The translations under genes and the position numbers were made by a program. Shown in pieces: positions 1-9,151 of a stretch of DNA of 64,000 nt. The stretch covers positions 52,193-116,192 of the forward strand of contig NZ_QURN01000015.1 in the NCBI RefSeq assembly GCF_003403035.1. The letters run 5' to 3'. The notes under the pieces were generated by a model. It saw only the letters and a list, made by a program, of their open reading frames with translations, searched no databases and had not been told where the DNA came from. Source of the DNA: Mesorhizobium denitrificans. GTDB taxonomy: Bacteria; Pseudomonadota; Alphaproteobacteria; Rhizobiales; Rhizobiaceae. The number at the start of each line of letters is the position of its first letter. The first letter of the stretch is position 1.

Positions 1-1045
1 CATGCGCGACGAGGCGATCGATGATTTCTGGATAGCTCACGCCGCTAGCGCCCATCACCTTGGAATACATGCTGATGTCGGTAAAACCGGGAATTGTGTT
101 GAGTTCGTTGACGAAGATTCGTCCGTCGGCCGTGAGGAAGAAATCCGCTCGAGCCATGCCGTCGCAGCCAAGTGCGCTGAAGGCCCTTAGCGCAAGCGCG
201 CGGACTTCATCTTCGATCTCGTTCGAAATATCCGCAGGAACCATCAGCGCCGCACCATCTGCATCAATGTATTTGGCGTCGTAGGTGTAGAAGCCGTGGC
301 TTAGCGCTGGTGCAATCTCTCCAGTCCTGGATACGAACAGACCGCCATGCTCGTCTTCCAAAACGGCGCATTCGATTTCGCGGCCTTGAATAAACTCTTC
401 TGCGATTAGCTTGCTGTCATGGCGAAAGCCTTCCGCAAGCGCCGAATTGTAATCTGCTTCGCTCGAGACCTTGCTGACCCCCACCGAGGACCCTTGGCGC
501 GCAGGCTTGATAAAAACCGGCAAGCCAAGCTTTTGCCGCAACTCATCGAATGTGGGCGAGGAATTGAGATAGATGGTGATGGAATTCGCGGAAGGTATAC
601 CCGCCTCGTTGAAAAGGCGTTTGGCGATATCCTTGTCGAGCGCGTTCGCGGAGCCGAGGATGCCGCAGCCAGCAAGTGGTAAGCCCGCCACTTCTGCCAT
701 ACCCTGCACCGCGCCGTCTTCTCCGTGGAGGCCATGCAAAACCGGAAACAGAATGTCGAGCTTCGGAAACGGGTGAGATATGCCCTCTTCTGAGACAGCT
801 ATCACCTCGCCACGTCCGCCCGCCAACAGACATAGCTGCGTCCCGCTGGACGGTTTCGCCGGAACACCTGCTTCGAAGCTGCTTAGCAGCCACCTGCCCT
901 CGCGCGTAACGTAAATGGGCACGACATCATATGCCTCCGGGGAAAGCGCGCTCATGACGTTGGTTGCAGACAGCACTGAAACATCATGCTCTGCCGATCG
1001 CCCCCCGAACAGAACGCCAATGCGCAGCTTCTCACCTTCGGTCAC
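1..1045 (-). CDS. ddl: D-alanine--D-alanine ligase (3' end outside the window)
   Basis: This ATP-grasp ligase joins two D-alanines for peptidoglycan precursor synthesis in the cytoplasm. Reading from the minus-strand GTG at 1045, the protein begins VTEGEKLRIGVLFGG followed by RSAEHDVS, the N-terminal signature of the DdlA-type enzymes. Near the window edge it contains NELNTIPGFT and MYSKVMGASGVSYPEII, the conserved C-terminal substrate/Mg block. About 348 residues are visible and only the last few should be missing. The GTG start is supported by GGAGGA about 7 nt upstream. It lies downstream of the L,D-transpeptidase gene on the same strand, separated by a terminator, so it is probably transcribed separately. 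Family assignment is secure. Confidence 0.93.
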   Translation of the reverse strand, partial: MTEGEKLRIGVLFGGRSAEHDVSVLSATNVMSALSPEAYDVVPIYVTREGRWLLSSFEAGVPAKPSSGTQLCLLAGGRGEVIAVSEEGISHPFPKLDILFPVLHGLHGEDGAVQGMAEVAGLPLAGCGILGSANALDKDIAKRLFNEAGIPSANSITIYLNSSPTFDELRQKLGLPVFIKPARQGSSVGVSKVSSEADYNSALAEGFRHDSKLIAEEFIQGREIECAVLEDEHGGLFVSRTGEIAPALSHGFYTYDAKYIDADGAALMVPADISNEIEDEVRALALRAFSALGCDGMARADFFLTADGRIFVNELNTIPGFTDISMYSKVMGASGVSYPEIIDRLVAH

Positions 1046-1079
1046 GAGAATTTTCCTCCACGGCAGGTGCGCGCAAAAG

Positions 1080-1113
1080 AAAAAAGCCGTCCAAACATTT
1101 CGAACGGCTTTTC
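1080..1113 (-). terminator. Intrinsic terminator after the L,D-transpeptidase gene
   Basis: A 9-bp perfect stem (AAAAGCCGT at 1082-1090 pairing with ACGGCTTTT at 1104-1112) is followed on the minus strand by a T-rich run. It sits 16 nt after the stop codon of the transpeptidase gene and before the ddl start. Confidence 0.75.
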
Positions 1114-1128
1114 GTCAATTTCGAATAT

Positions 1129-2406
1129 TTAGAGTGCGGAAGTGATCTGCAACTCGTCAACACCGTCGCGGCCATAGATGTCGTCGCGGAACTGGACAAC
1201 GCCCGGTCCGGTGGACCACGCCGAAATGTACAGGAAATGCACCGGAACCGGATCGGCAACCGCAATCGGGTGGTTCTCGCCAGCCTTGATCGCATCTTCG
1301 ATCTGCTGGCGGCCCCAGCCCGGCGTATTCTTGAGAATCCATGTAACCAGATCGCGCACGTTCTGAACGCGCACACAGCCCGACGAGTCGAAACGCATCA
1401 GCTTGTTGAACAGGCTCTGCGACGGTGTATCGTGCATGTAGACGCCATCCGGCGACGGGAAGTTGATCTTGATCGATGCCATAGCGTTGATCTTGCCCGG
1501 ATCCTGCCGCATGCGGTAACGCGCTGCGTCTTCCGTGCTCCAGTCAATTGACGTCGGCGGAATTTCCTGCCCGTCCGGCCCGATGATGTGGATGTTGTTG
1601 TCAGTCAGATAATTCGGGTTCTTGCGCATCAGCGGAATGATGTCCTTGCGGATGATCGATTCCGGCGCGTTCCAATATGGATTGATGATGATCTCGTTGA
1701 TCCGCGAGTTCACAATCGGGGTCTGACGATCGATCTTGCCGACGATAGCGGTGTGGCGAAGCACAACGCGACCATTATCGACCGCCTCGATCTGTGCTGC
1801 CGGAATATTGACCAGCACGTAGCGCTGGCCGAGATCCGTCGTTGACTGCAAGCGAACCAGATTGGTTTCCAACTGGCCAAGACGAACCTGCGCAGAAATA
1901 TTCATCGCAGCGAAAGTGTACTTGCCGGTAACGCCGTCTGCCGGAAGGCCATGACGCTTCTGGAAACGCTTGAGCGCGGCATCAACATATGTATCGAACG
2001 CAGAGGAGACACCGGCTTCGCGCGCAAGATCACCCGACGCGATGAGCCGCTGGCGAAGCACCTGCACGTCTGGATCGTCAACACCAAGCTGGAGTTTCTT
2101 GGTGGCCGGAACCTGCGGCCAACCACCCTGGGAAGCAAGATTGCGATAATCGTTGATGGCCTGCTGGGTGTACGCAATCGTCTGCGGGGAGAAGATCGGC
2201 TGCGTGGTCGAAATCTTGCCCTGCTGGCCACTGGCCGAAACCTGGGCGTCAAACGTGTCATCCCAATTGCCCCGACGCGGCGAGGACAGTACATCGCTCA
2301 GGAAATCCTGCTCTTGTGCCTGCGCCATCGCGGCCTTTGCAACAGCCGAGAGCGCCAATGCGCCAGTCCCAGCAAGGAAAAACCGTCTGCTCTTATTCAA
2401 ATCCAC
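1129..2406 (-). CDS. ldtP: Periplasmic L,D-transpeptidase of the YcbB/YkuD family (LdtP-like)
   Basis: The enzyme forms L,D cross-links between meso-diaminopimelate residues of peptidoglycan, or anchors proteins, in the periplasm. The N-terminus has a twin-arginine-like export signal (SRRFFLAGTGALALSAVA, then AMAQA). A peptidoglycan-binding_1 segment follows at about residues 105-170 (QVLRQRLIASGDL, FQKRHGLPADGVTGKYTF). The YkuD domain covers about 190-370 and carries HDTPSQSLFNK and SSGCVRV, which holds the catalytic cysteine (about residue 343). The spacing matches the YcbB subgroup rather than the short ErfK type. I chose GTG 2406 because AGGTGG lies 5 nt upstream; another in-frame GTG is at 2415. 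The upstream neighbour is the MarR-family LdtR gene, and in Liberibacter and Sinorhizobium LdtR controls ldtP, so regulation by the neighbour is likely here. Confidence 0.87.
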   Translation of the reverse strand: MDLNKSRRFFLAGTGALALSAVAKAAMAQAQEQDFLSDVLSSPRRGNWDDTFDAQVSASGQQGKISTTQPIFSPQTIAYTQQAINDYRNLASQGGWPQVPATKKLQLGVDDPDVQVLRQRLIASGDLAREAGVSSAFDTYVDAALKRFQKRHGLPADGVTGKYTFAAMNISAQVRLGQLETNLVRLQSTTDLGQRYVLVNIPAAQIEAVDNGRVVLRHTAIVGKIDRQTPIVNSRINEIIINPYWNAPESIIRKDIIPLMRKNPNYLTDNNIHIIGPDGQEIPPTSIDWSTEDAARYRMRQDPGKINAMASIKINFPSPDGVYMHDTPSQSLFNKLMRFDSSGCVRVQNVRDLVTWILKNTPGWGRQQIEDAIKAGENHPIAVADPVPVHFLYISAWSTGPGVVQFRDDIYGRDGVDELQITSAL

Positions 2407-2731
2407 AGCGTCCACCTGTAACGAAATGTCGGTTGCCCGTTTTTAAAACGTCAACCTTAACATTGTTTCACCGCACGCCACCCATTAGACGACTGATATA
2501 TTTGCCGTCGGGTCAATTGGCGCGATTTCCCTCAATGAAATCTCGGTATCCACGCGAATATGGCCTTAGTTTGGCCCGCTCAACCTACAATGACGTGAGA
2601 GCGGGCGTGAACGCGCAACTGGGCACCAGCGCGTGGCAATGCTGCATCACAAATGGCTGGATAAGGAAATGGCCTTGGGGCGCCTCGAAAGGCACCCCTT
2701 AGGCGACAAGAGATATGATGCGCGCGAGCGC
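2407..2731. other. Noncoding gap between ldtR and the L,D-transpeptidase gene
   Basis: No convincing gene is present; the open frames here have no family features. On the minus strand just after the ldtR stop is a hairpin (GGGGCGCC at 2677-2684 against GGCACCCC at 2691-2698, one G-U pair, 6-nt loop) that may end the ldtR transcript, although no clear T-tract follows. The rest should contain the transpeptidase promoter and, by analogy with LdtR in relatives, an LdtR operator, but I could not identify a specific operator. Confidence 0.5.
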
Positions 2732-3247
2732 TTACATGCGGTATGCGATGGTGTCGTTCCAGAAACGATCCAGACGCTGAAGGGCCCGGTTCATCTGCTT
2801 GAACTCATCCTGATTGATGCCGCCGACCTGCTCGATGGAGCCGATGTGACGCTCGTAGAGCTTGCCGACCACCTCAGCGATGTCCTGCCCCTTCGGGGTG
2901 AGGCTTATGCGGACCGAACGACGGTCAATGCGCGAGCGCTGATGATTTATGAAGTCTAGTTCGACTAGCTTCTTGAGATTGTAAGAAACGTTCGAGCCAA
3001 GATAGTAACCGCGAGAACGCAACTCGCCCGCCGTCAGTTCTGCATTGCCAATGTTAAATAGCAGCAGCGCCTGAATGGCATTGATGTCTGAGCGACCAGC
3101 GCGGTCAAACTCATCTTTGATAACGTCAAGCAAACGCCGATGAAGACGTTCAACAAGCTGAAGTGATTCCATGTATAGCGTGCGAATAGCCTCGCGGCGA
3201 TCGCCAGACGCGGGGGCGGGTGTCGCCGCCGGACGCGAGTTGATCAT
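2732..3247 (-). CDS. ldtR: MarR-family transcriptional regulator LdtR
   Basis: This 171-aa winged-helix regulator matches the LdtR group studied in Candidatus Liberibacter asiaticus and Sinorhizobium, which controls the adjacent L,D-transpeptidase gene and osmotic tolerance. After a short Pro/Ala-rich N-terminus, the MarR core runs from about residue 30. The recognition region is ELRSRGYYLGSNVSYNLKKL and the wing is SRIDRRSVRISLTPKG. The ATG start has AAAGG about 9 nt upstream. The ldtR-then-ldt order on the same strand is conserved in the order. The assignment rests on recognised sequence character and on synteny. Confidence 0.88.
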   Translation of the reverse strand: MINSRPAATPAPASGDRREAIRTLYMESLQLVERLHRRLLDVIKDEFDRAGRSDINAIQALLLFNIGNAELTAGELRSRGYYLGSNVSYNLKKLVELDFINHQRSRIDRRSVRISLTPKGQDIAEVVGKLYERHIGSIEQVGGINQDEFKQMNRALQRLDRFWNDTIAYRM

Positions 3248-3272
3248 GGTTATTACCTTTCGTTTGTCGCCC

Positions 3273-3298
3273 GGTGGCTTTTTGTTTTTTGTGCCACC
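3273..3298 (-). promoter_or_regulatory. Inverted repeat in the ldtR leader
   Basis: GGTGGC (3273-3278) and GCCACC (3293-3298) flank a 14-nt T/A-run loop, 26 nt upstream of the ldtR start. It could be an autoregulatory operator or an RNA hairpin in the 5' untranslated region. The distinctive spacing is visible in the sequence; the role is inferred. Confidence 0.35.
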
Positions 3299-3434
3299 TT
3301 GCCCCGAACGGTAACGGCCACCTTTAAAATTCGACTTAAACGCCAGCCTTAATAAAAGGTTAAAGACCAGTGGTTTCTGAACATGGTTAAAAATTTGTAC
3401 CGAAAATATACTTTTTTAACTATTTGCCCGCGGG

Positions 3435-3860
3435 CTAGTCTTCCTGCGCTGCTTTACGCTCGCGATAAACAAGATACCAGAGCGCCGCATAGATGGTTAT
3501 TGCCGCCGTATGTGCGATGACAATCGGTAGCCGATAGCCGAACATATGCGGATAGACGAGATACATCGTCGTTTCTGCCACGGCGCAGATAAACCACATC
3601 ACGGCACCCCATGACGCGTTCATCCAAAGGCCGATAGCAGCGAACGGAAAGAACGCCGCGAGGCACACGCTCGCGACCTGCCAGTGGATCGGCATAAGGT
3701 CGAACCGCCACAACGAACCGGGATGAAAGCCGATCAGCCTGATCCAGTAAAGAACGCCGAACAGCAGGCAGTAGCCCGCAATGACACGCTGAAACCACAT
3801 GAACGCCAGGTCTGCGCTGGACGGTTCAATGCTGGCGCGGCGTGTCGAGAACGCGTTCAA
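3435..3860 (-). CDS. Small four-helix membrane protein (DUF6163-like)
   Basis: A 141-aa hydrophobic protein with about four predicted membrane segments (starting near WFQRVIAGYCLLFGVLYW, ASVCLAAFFPFAAIGLWM, AVMWFICAVAETTMYLVY and IVIAHTAAITIYAALWYLVY). It resembles a rhizobial family of unknown function. The start is TTG at 3860, overlapping the TGA stop of the upstream hydrolase gene as TTGA, which suggests translational coupling; an internal ATG before WFQRV is an alternative. The C-terminus is charged (YRERKAAQED). No enzymatic motif is visible and the role is unknown. Confidence 0.7.
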   Translation of the reverse strand: MNAFSTRRASIEPSSADLAFMWFQRVIAGYCLLFGVLYWIRLIGFHPGSLWRFDLMPIHWQVASVCLAAFFPFAAIGLWMNASWGAVMWFICAVAETTMYLVYPHMFGYRLPIVIAHTAAITIYAALWYLVYRERKAAQED

Positions 3861-4912
3861 AAGGTCAAATCCCCACCAGGCAGCGGCGCGAAATAGGCTT
3901 CAACATCTGAATCCGAAACCTCCTTGATGGAGCCCGGCTTCCAATGTGGCTTGGAGCCCTTGTCCACGATTGCCGCGCGAATGCCCTCATAGAAATCATG
4001 CCCAGCCAGCATGCGGCTGACAATGCGAAATTCCATCCGCATGCAGTCTTCCATCGAGCGCGACAATCCCTGCGCAATTTCGTGGAAGGTTACGCGCATA
4101 CTGGTCGGCGATTTCGTGCGCATGGTTGCGAGCAAACTATCAGCCTGCGTGTTGCCGGCGTTTTTCTCCAGCGCGGCGAAGATGCCATGCAGGCTGGTTT
4201 CGCCAAACCATGTGTCGATCTTTTCCCACACATCACGCGGCGTTTCGCGCGGGGGCATGGTGAAGAAGTTGCGCAGCACGCCTTCGGCTTCACCATTGCG
4301 CGCCAGCATCTCGAGCAAGGCACCGAGGTTTTCGGACTTGACGGGATGGGTCGCGAGCCCGGACCAAAGCGCATCACCCCATTTGACGCGCGTGCCGGTG
4401 AGGCCGAGATACATGCCGAAATTATCGGCAAGGTCTGGCAGCAAATGGCTGCCGCCGACATCGGGGAAAAAGCCGATGCCGACTTCCGGCATGGCGAACT
4501 GAGCGTTTTCGGTGAGAACACGGTGCGAACCGTGGAACGAGACGCCGACACCGCCACCCATGACAATGCCATCGATAAGCGCGATGTATGGCTTGCGGAA
4601 CCGCTCGATCTGGCGATTCAGGCGATATTCGTCTGCGAAGAACTCGATGGGCGGATTTTCGCGGCCATTGTATATGGCCATGAGGTCGCCGCCTGCGGAG
4701 AACGCCCTGCCCTCGCCCTTGATGACGACCAACGCGACATTTGCCTCACGTTCCCAATGATGCAGAGCGGCCGACATGGCCTTTACCATGCGATGGTTCA
4801 AAGCGTTGAGCGCCTGCGGGCGTGTCATGGTTATGACGCCAGCGGCGCCCATATGCTCAAAGCGCACTTCGTCGCCACCGTCGAAATCCAGAACCTTGGC
4901 TTCAATTGCCAT
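3857..4912 (-). CDS. 3-hydroxyisobutyryl-CoA hydrolase (enoyl-CoA hydratase superfamily)
   Basis: Predicted to hydrolyse 3-hydroxyisobutyryl-CoA in valine catabolism. The crotonase fold is clear: ITMTRPQALNALN near the N-terminus, GRAFSAGGDL (first oxyanion-hole region), GIVMGGGVGVS, and MPEVGIGFFPDVGGSHLL, the longer signature of the hydrolase group (ECH_2) rather than of simple enoyl-CoA hydratases. Its 351 aa also fits that group. I chose ATG 4912, preceded by GGGGAGG, over the upstream in-frame TTG at 4933. The membrane-protein gene downstream overlaps its stop. Substrate preference cannot be read from sequence with certainty. Confidence 0.85.
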   Translation of the reverse strand: MAIEAKVLDFDGGDEVRFEHMGAAGVITMTRPQALNALNHRMVKAMSAALHHWEREANVALVVIKGEGRAFSAGGDLMAIYNGRENPPIEFFADEYRLNRQIERFRKPYIALIDGIVMGGGVGVSFHGSHRVLTENAQFAMPEVGIGFFPDVGGSHLLPDLADNFGMYLGLTGTRVKWGDALWSGLATHPVKSENLGALLEMLARNGEAEGVLRNFFTMPPRETPRDVWEKIDTWFGETSLHGIFAALEKNAGNTQADSLLATMRTKSPTSMRVTFHEIAQGLSRSMEDCMRMEFRIVSRMLAGHDFYEGIRAAIVDKGSKPHWKPGSIKEVSDSDVEAYFAPLPGGDLTF

Positions 4913-5054
4913 GACGCCTCCCCAAAAACACAAGCTTGCGAGTTACGCGGAGGCGCATTGCACGTCAATGCCGCAGGGCGGCGGTGCGCCGCATTGGAGT
5001 GGACGCGCGCAACATGCTACAAGCCCCGACATTCAGCGAATGCCAGAGGCAGCC

Positions 5055-6089
5055 ATGAACAAGCACAGCCCCCTCAAGGCCGCAATCGGTGGCCGCAGCG
5101 TTGACGAGATCACGGGATCGCGTCGGTTGCGCCGTATGCGCAAGGCGGATTGGTCGCGGCGGCTGGTGCAGGAAAATCACCTGAAGGTGGACGATCTGAT
5201 CTGGCCGATTTTTCTTGTGGACGGCGTGAATGTGCGCGAGCCGATTGACGCAATGCCGGGCGTCGAGCGCGTGAGCATCGATCTGGCGGTGAAGGAAGCA
5301 GAACGCGCGGCAAAGCTCGGTATTCCCGCACTCGCTACCTTTCCGCGCGTCGATGGCGCACGGAAGGATCTGACAGGCTCGCATATTCTGGACCCGGACA
5401 ATCTTATCAACCGCGCCACACGCGCGATCAAGGAAGCCGTGCCGCAGATCGGCGTTATCACCGACGCAGCACTCGATCCGTTTACCGACCACGGCCATGA
5501 CGGCATTTTGCGCAACGGCGTGATCGTGAACGACGAGACGGTTGAACAAGTTGCGGCGGCGGCAGTGATGCAGGCGGCCGCAGGCGCGGATATTATAGCG
5601 CCTTCGGACATGATGGATGGGCGCATTGGCGCGATCCGTGACGCGCTCGACGCCGGCGGGTTTCAGGACGTTGCGATCATGTCCTACGCCACGAAATTCG
5701 CGTCGGCGTTTTATGGACCGTATCGCGAGGCAATCGGCACCAGCGGTCTGCTGAAAGGCGACAAGAAGACCTATTACCTGGACCCGGCAAATGCGGCGGA
5801 AGCGCTGCGCGAGGCCGAGCAGGATCTGGCGGAAGGCGCGGACATGCTGATGGTCAAGCCTGGCCTGCCCTATCTCGACATTATTCGCACGTTGAAGAAT
5901 GAGTTTAATGTGCCGATGTTCGCCTATCAGGTTTCCGGCGAATATTCGATGATCAAAGCAGCAGCGGCGAATGGCTGGATCGACGGCGAGCGCGCCATGA
6001 TGGAAAGTCTGCTGGGATTCAAGCGCGCGGGCTGCGATGGAATTTTGACCTATTTCGCGCCGCAAGCAGCCAAGCTTCTTACCGCTTGA
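5055..6089 (+). CDS. hemB: Delta-aminolevulinic acid dehydratase (porphobilinogen synthase)
   Basis: HemB condenses two 5-aminolevulinate molecules to porphobilinogen in heme and corrin synthesis. The ORF extends further upstream, but ATG 5055 (MNKHSPLKAAIGGRSVDE) has AGAGG upstream and gives 344 aa, the usual length. Schiff-base lysines are visible at about K214 (MSYATKFASAFYG) and K268 (LMVKPGLPYLD). The metal-site segment TDAALDPFTDHGHDG (136-150) has Asp/Thr where Zn enzymes have three cysteines, so this is the Mg/K-dependent type usual in rhizobia. It is divergent from the hydrolase gene upstream and followed by an RDD protein gene. Confidence 0.97.
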   Translation: MNKHSPLKAAIGGRSVDEITGSRRLRRMRKADWSRRLVQENHLKVDDLIWPIFLVDGVNVREPIDAMPGVERVSIDLAVKEAERAAKLGIPALATFPRVDGARKDLTGSHILDPDNLINRATRAIKEAVPQIGVITDAALDPFTDHGHDGILRNGVIVNDETVEQVAAAAVMQAAAGADIIAPSDMMDGRIGAIRDALDAGGFQDVAIMSYATKFASAFYGPYREAIGTSGLLKGDKKTYYLDPANAAEALREAEQDLAEGADMLMVKPGLPYLDIIRTLKNEFNVPMFAYQVSGEYSMIKAAAANGWIDGERAMMESLLGFKRAGCDGILTYFAPQAAKLLTA

Positions 6090-6143
6090 ACACGCGGGCA
6101 AAATTCCCATCTATTCGGCATGAACCGACTGGAGAGCCTGCCG

Positions 6144-6620
6144 ATGAACACTGATGTGCTCGCACCAACCGCACCATTCGCGCTGGACGATCCGCGCGCG
6201 CTGGACGGCGTGTTGACGCGGCGGATGCTTGCATTCGTGATCGACTATTTGATCGTGGGCGCGCTGACAGTTGCACTGGCCATCGCGTTTTTCATCCTCG
6301 GTGTCGTTACGCTCGGCGCGGGATGGCTGCTGTTTTTCATTTTCGGCCCCGCGACCGTCTTAATCGTGCTGACCTACATTTGGCGCACGATGGGTGGCCC
6401 GGATCAGGCAACCATCGGCATGAAAATGATGGGCCTTAGAATCTACCGCATGGACGGCGCGCCTATTGACGGCATGACGGCGGTTGTGTATTCGGTGCTG
6501 TTCTGGGCGGGCAACGTGGTGCTGACACCGCTCATTCTGCTGGCGACGCTGTTCACCGACTACAAGCGCACGGTGCACGATCTGTTGCTTGGCACACTGG
6601 TGTTGCGCGACAGGGTTTAA
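6144..6620 (+). CDS. RDD-family inner-membrane protein
   Basis: A 158-aa protein with the RDD fold: TRRMLAFVIDYLIVGAL at the first membrane helix with conserved Arg and Asp, a second hydrophobic hairpin, TIGMKMMGLRI, and a C-terminal helix before DYKRTVHDLLLGTLV. RDD proteins are of mostly unknown function and are sometimes linked to ion transport. I chose ATG 6144 because GGAGAG lies 7 nt upstream; ATG 6120 is an alternative. Its stop TAA coincides with that of the convergent sthA gene (4-nt overlap). Confidence 0.85.
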   Translation: MNTDVLAPTAPFALDDPRALDGVLTRRMLAFVIDYLIVGALTVALAIAFFILGVVTLGAGWLLFFIFGPATVLIVLTYIWRTMGGPDQATIGMKMMGLRIYRMDGAPIDGMTAVVYSVLFWAGNVVLTPLILLATLFTDYKRTVHDLLLGTLVLRDRV

Positions 6621-8011
6621 CTGGCGCGCGCCATCCTGTTCCACGCGTCAAGGCCGGCGATTTTGTACGCCTCGGCAAGCGTCGGATAGTTGAACGTGTT
6701 GTTGACGAAGAAATCCACAGTGCCGCCGAGATTGATGACGGCCTGCCCGATGTGGATGAGTTCCGTCGCCCCCTCTCCAACGATATGCGCGCCAAGCAAG
6801 CGGCGCGTATCCTGATCGAAGATCAATTTCAGAAAACCGCTATCGACGCCCATGATGTGGCCGCGTGAGGTTTCGCGAAAACGCGCAACGCCGATCTCAT
6901 ATGGCACGCCGCTTTTGCGCACCTCTTCTTCCGGTTGACCGACCGTCGAAATTTCAGGCACGGCATAAATGCCATAGGGAAAGGTTTCCGGCGCGGGCGG
7001 CAGCGATGCGCCGCAGGCGTGGCAGGCAGCAACGCGGCCTTGTTCCATCGCAGTGGAGGCAAGACTGGGAAAACCGATCACATCGCCCGCCGCGTAGATA
7101 TTGGGAACGGTGGTTTGAAAGGTGAGCGGATCGACTTTGACCCGGCCACGATTGTCGGTTTCGATGCCGACCACATCCAAACCGAGAGACTCGACATTGC
7201 CGCTTCGGCCCGCCGCATAAAGCACGACCTCCGAGCGCACCATTCGTCCATCCGTCAGTGTAACCTCGGCCTGCCCATTTTTGACTTCAATCGATTTTGC
7301 CGCCGTGCCGAGCCGGATCTGCATGCCGCGATCCCGCATCTGATGGATGAAGTCGTCGACAATTTCACGGTCGATGAAATCCAAGATCGTTGGGCGCGGC
7401 TCGATCAATGTCACCGGCACATCCAGCGCGGAAAAGATCGTTGCGTACTCCACACCGATAACGCCACCGCCCACGACGGTGAGGGTGCGCGGCAGACGCT
7501 CGATTTCAAGCATCTCGTCACTGTCGAAAACATACTTGCGATCAAAGGGCACTTCCTTGGGCCGATGCGGCCGCGTGCCGACGGAAATCAAGGCGTTTTC
7601 AAAATGCAGCGTGCTGGTGTCGCCATGGTCGTTGACCAATGTGAGTTTGTGCGGCTCCACAAACCGCGCCGTCGAGCGAATGCTGCGCACGCTGTTGCGC
7701 ATGAACTGATGCTGCAAGACCTCGACCTCGTGGTCGAGCGTTTTGTGCAACCGCTGCACGAGATCGGAAATCGAAATGTCCTGCTTGACCCGGTAGCCAC
7801 GCCCATAAAAGCCGCGCTCCCGCCACCCGGAAAGATTGAGCACTGTCTCGCGCAGGGTCTTGGACGGAATTGTGCCGGTGTGGACTGAAACCCCACCAAG
7901 CCGCCTGCCCCGATCAACCACCACAACCGATCTGCCAAGCTTTGCGGCCTGAATAGCGGCGCGCCGACCGGACGGACCACTGCCAACAACCACCAGATCA
8001 ATCGGATCCAT
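6617..8011 (-). CDS. sthA: Si-specific (soluble) NAD(P)+ transhydrogenase
   Basis: A 464-aa FAD enzyme that interconverts NADPH and NADH in the cytosol. It has the Rossmann motif VVGSGPSGRRAA at the N-terminus, then LGGVSVHTGTIPSKTLRE. In this block the redox-disulfide cysteines of the related dihydrolipoamide dehydrogenases are missing, which marks SthA. A second nucleotide motif TVVGGGVIGVEYA, the AAGDVIGFP FAD motif and the dimerisation domain follow. I chose ATG 8011 (MDPIDLVVVG) because GAGGCG precedes it; an ATG 12 nt upstream would add MRRC. It is convergent with the RDD gene. The lack of both cysteines argues against a lipoamide dehydrogenase or mercuric reductase. Confidence 0.93.
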   Translation of the reverse strand: MDPIDLVVVGSGPSGRRAAIQAAKLGRSVVVVDRGRRLGGVSVHTGTIPSKTLRETVLNLSGWRERGFYGRGYRVKQDISISDLVQRLHKTLDHEVEVLQHQFMRNSVRSIRSTARFVEPHKLTLVNDHGDTSTLHFENALISVGTRPHRPKEVPFDRKYVFDSDEMLEIERLPRTLTVVGGGVIGVEYATIFSALDVPVTLIEPRPTILDFIDREIVDDFIHQMRDRGMQIRLGTAAKSIEVKNGQAEVTLTDGRMVRSEVVLYAAGRSGNVESLGLDVVGIETDNRGRVKVDPLTFQTTVPNIYAAGDVIGFPSLASTAMEQGRVAACHACGASLPPAPETFPYGIYAVPEISTVGQPEEEVRKSGVPYEIGVARFRETSRGHIMGVDSGFLKLIFDQDTRRLLGAHIVGEGATELIHIGQAVINLGGTVDFFVNNTFNYPTLAEAYKIAGLDAWNRMARAS

Positions 8012-8314
8012 GCAGCGCCTCATCCGTTTACTTCGCAACGGCGAAGGTAGCTCTAGATTGCGTGAACATAAAACGGATTTCAACCGTTTGAATGCATTGT
8101 GCGGCGCGATATATTTTTCGCAGGTGACGTCCCCTACGGGCGGCGCATCTGGTTCTTCCTTCTCCTCGTTTACGAGGGGGGAAGAATGGTGGCACGGTTT
8201 CGCGAACTCAAGCAAGGTTTGGCAACGGGACGCCACATGCATCAAACTCAGCCACAAGTAGAAAAGAGAAACGCTTCACGATTCATGAGGGTAGAGCTAT
8301 AGTTTGAACGAGAC
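8012..8314. other. Divergent promoter region between sthA and bpt
   Basis: No gene is supported here; the overlapping open frames are compositionally unlike proteins. The stretch separates divergently transcribed sthA and bpt and should hold both promoters. An imperfect hairpin around 8154-8187 (CTCCTCG against CGAGGGG with purine-rich flanks) is the only visible structure. Confidence 0.5.
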
Positions 8315-9082
8315 ATGACCCAGCATCCGACTCAGTCGCCGCAGTTTTTTCTGACCGCACCTTCGCCTTGCCCCTACGTGGAAGGGCAATTCGAGCGGAA
8401 GGTTTTCACGCATCTTGTTGGCGACAAGGCCCCCGAGTTGAACGATCTGCTGACGCAAGGCGGCTTCCGGCGCTCGCAGAATATCGCCTACCGACCGGCT
8501 TGCGAGAATTGTCGCGCCTGCATTTCGGTGCGCATTCTGACCAGCGAATTCGAGCCGACAAAGAATATGAAGCGCATTCTGCGCCGCAACACCGACCTGA
8601 TCGGCGCAATGCACGATGCCGAGCCATCGACAGAGCAATATTCGCTATTCCGACAATATCTCGACGCACGCCACAGGCGCGGCGGCATGTCTGACATGAC
8701 CGTGCTGGATTACGCGATGATGGTCGAAGACACGCATGTCGAAACCAAGGTGATCGAATACAGGCGGCGCGGGCCGGACAGCTTCATCACCGGACGCGGC
8801 GAAGGCGAATTGCTGGCCGTGGCGCTGACCGACCGCATGGCTGACGGGTTGTCGATGGTTTATTCCTTCTACGATCCGGAGATGGAAGACCGCTCGCTTG
8901 GCACTTTCATGATCCTCGACCACATCAGCCGCGCACGCGCAGCGGGACTGCCCCACGTCTATCTCGGCTATTGGGTGAACGGCTCGCGCAAGATGGGATA
9001 CAAGGTGCGGTTTCTGCCGCAGGAACATCTGGGCGCGCGTGGCTGGGAGCGTTATGCCGAGCCCGAAACGGACGCCGGTTAA
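8315..9082 (+). CDS. bpt: Aspartate/glutamate leucyltransferase (bacterial arginyl-transferase homologue)
   Basis: Transfers Leu from aminoacyl-tRNA to N-terminal Asp or Glu of proteins, marking them for ClpAP through the N-end rule. The family's features are present: [17 protein letters not shown] at the N-terminus, the cysteine pair in CENCRAC, RILRRN, and the C-terminal GNAT-like part with [10 protein letters not shown] and [15 protein letters not shown]. The 255-aa length is typical. It stands alone in its transcription unit. Confidence 0.95.
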   Translation: MTQHPTQSPQFFLTAPSPCPYVEGQFERKVFTHLVGDKAPELNDLLTQGGFRRSQNIAYRPACENCRACISVRILTSEFEPTKNMKRILRRNTDLIGAMHDAEPSTEQYSLFRQYLDARHRRGGMSDMTVLDYAMMVEDTHVETKVIEYRRRGPDSFITGRGEGELLAVALTDRMADGLSMVYSFYDPEMEDRSLGTFMILDHISRARAAGLPHVYLGYWVNGSRKMGYKVRFLPQEHLGARGWERYAEPETDAG

Positions 9083-9151
9083 AACTGTTTTGCCCGGCAG
9101 GCACTTTCTAATTTGGGATTTTGTGCGTAAAGCACGGGCGAATACCTCCCT

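Noticed and set aside
4965..6110. 381-aa minus-strand open frame over hemB
   Set aside because: It is the antisense of hemB, has no recognisable family features, and hemB itself is certain.
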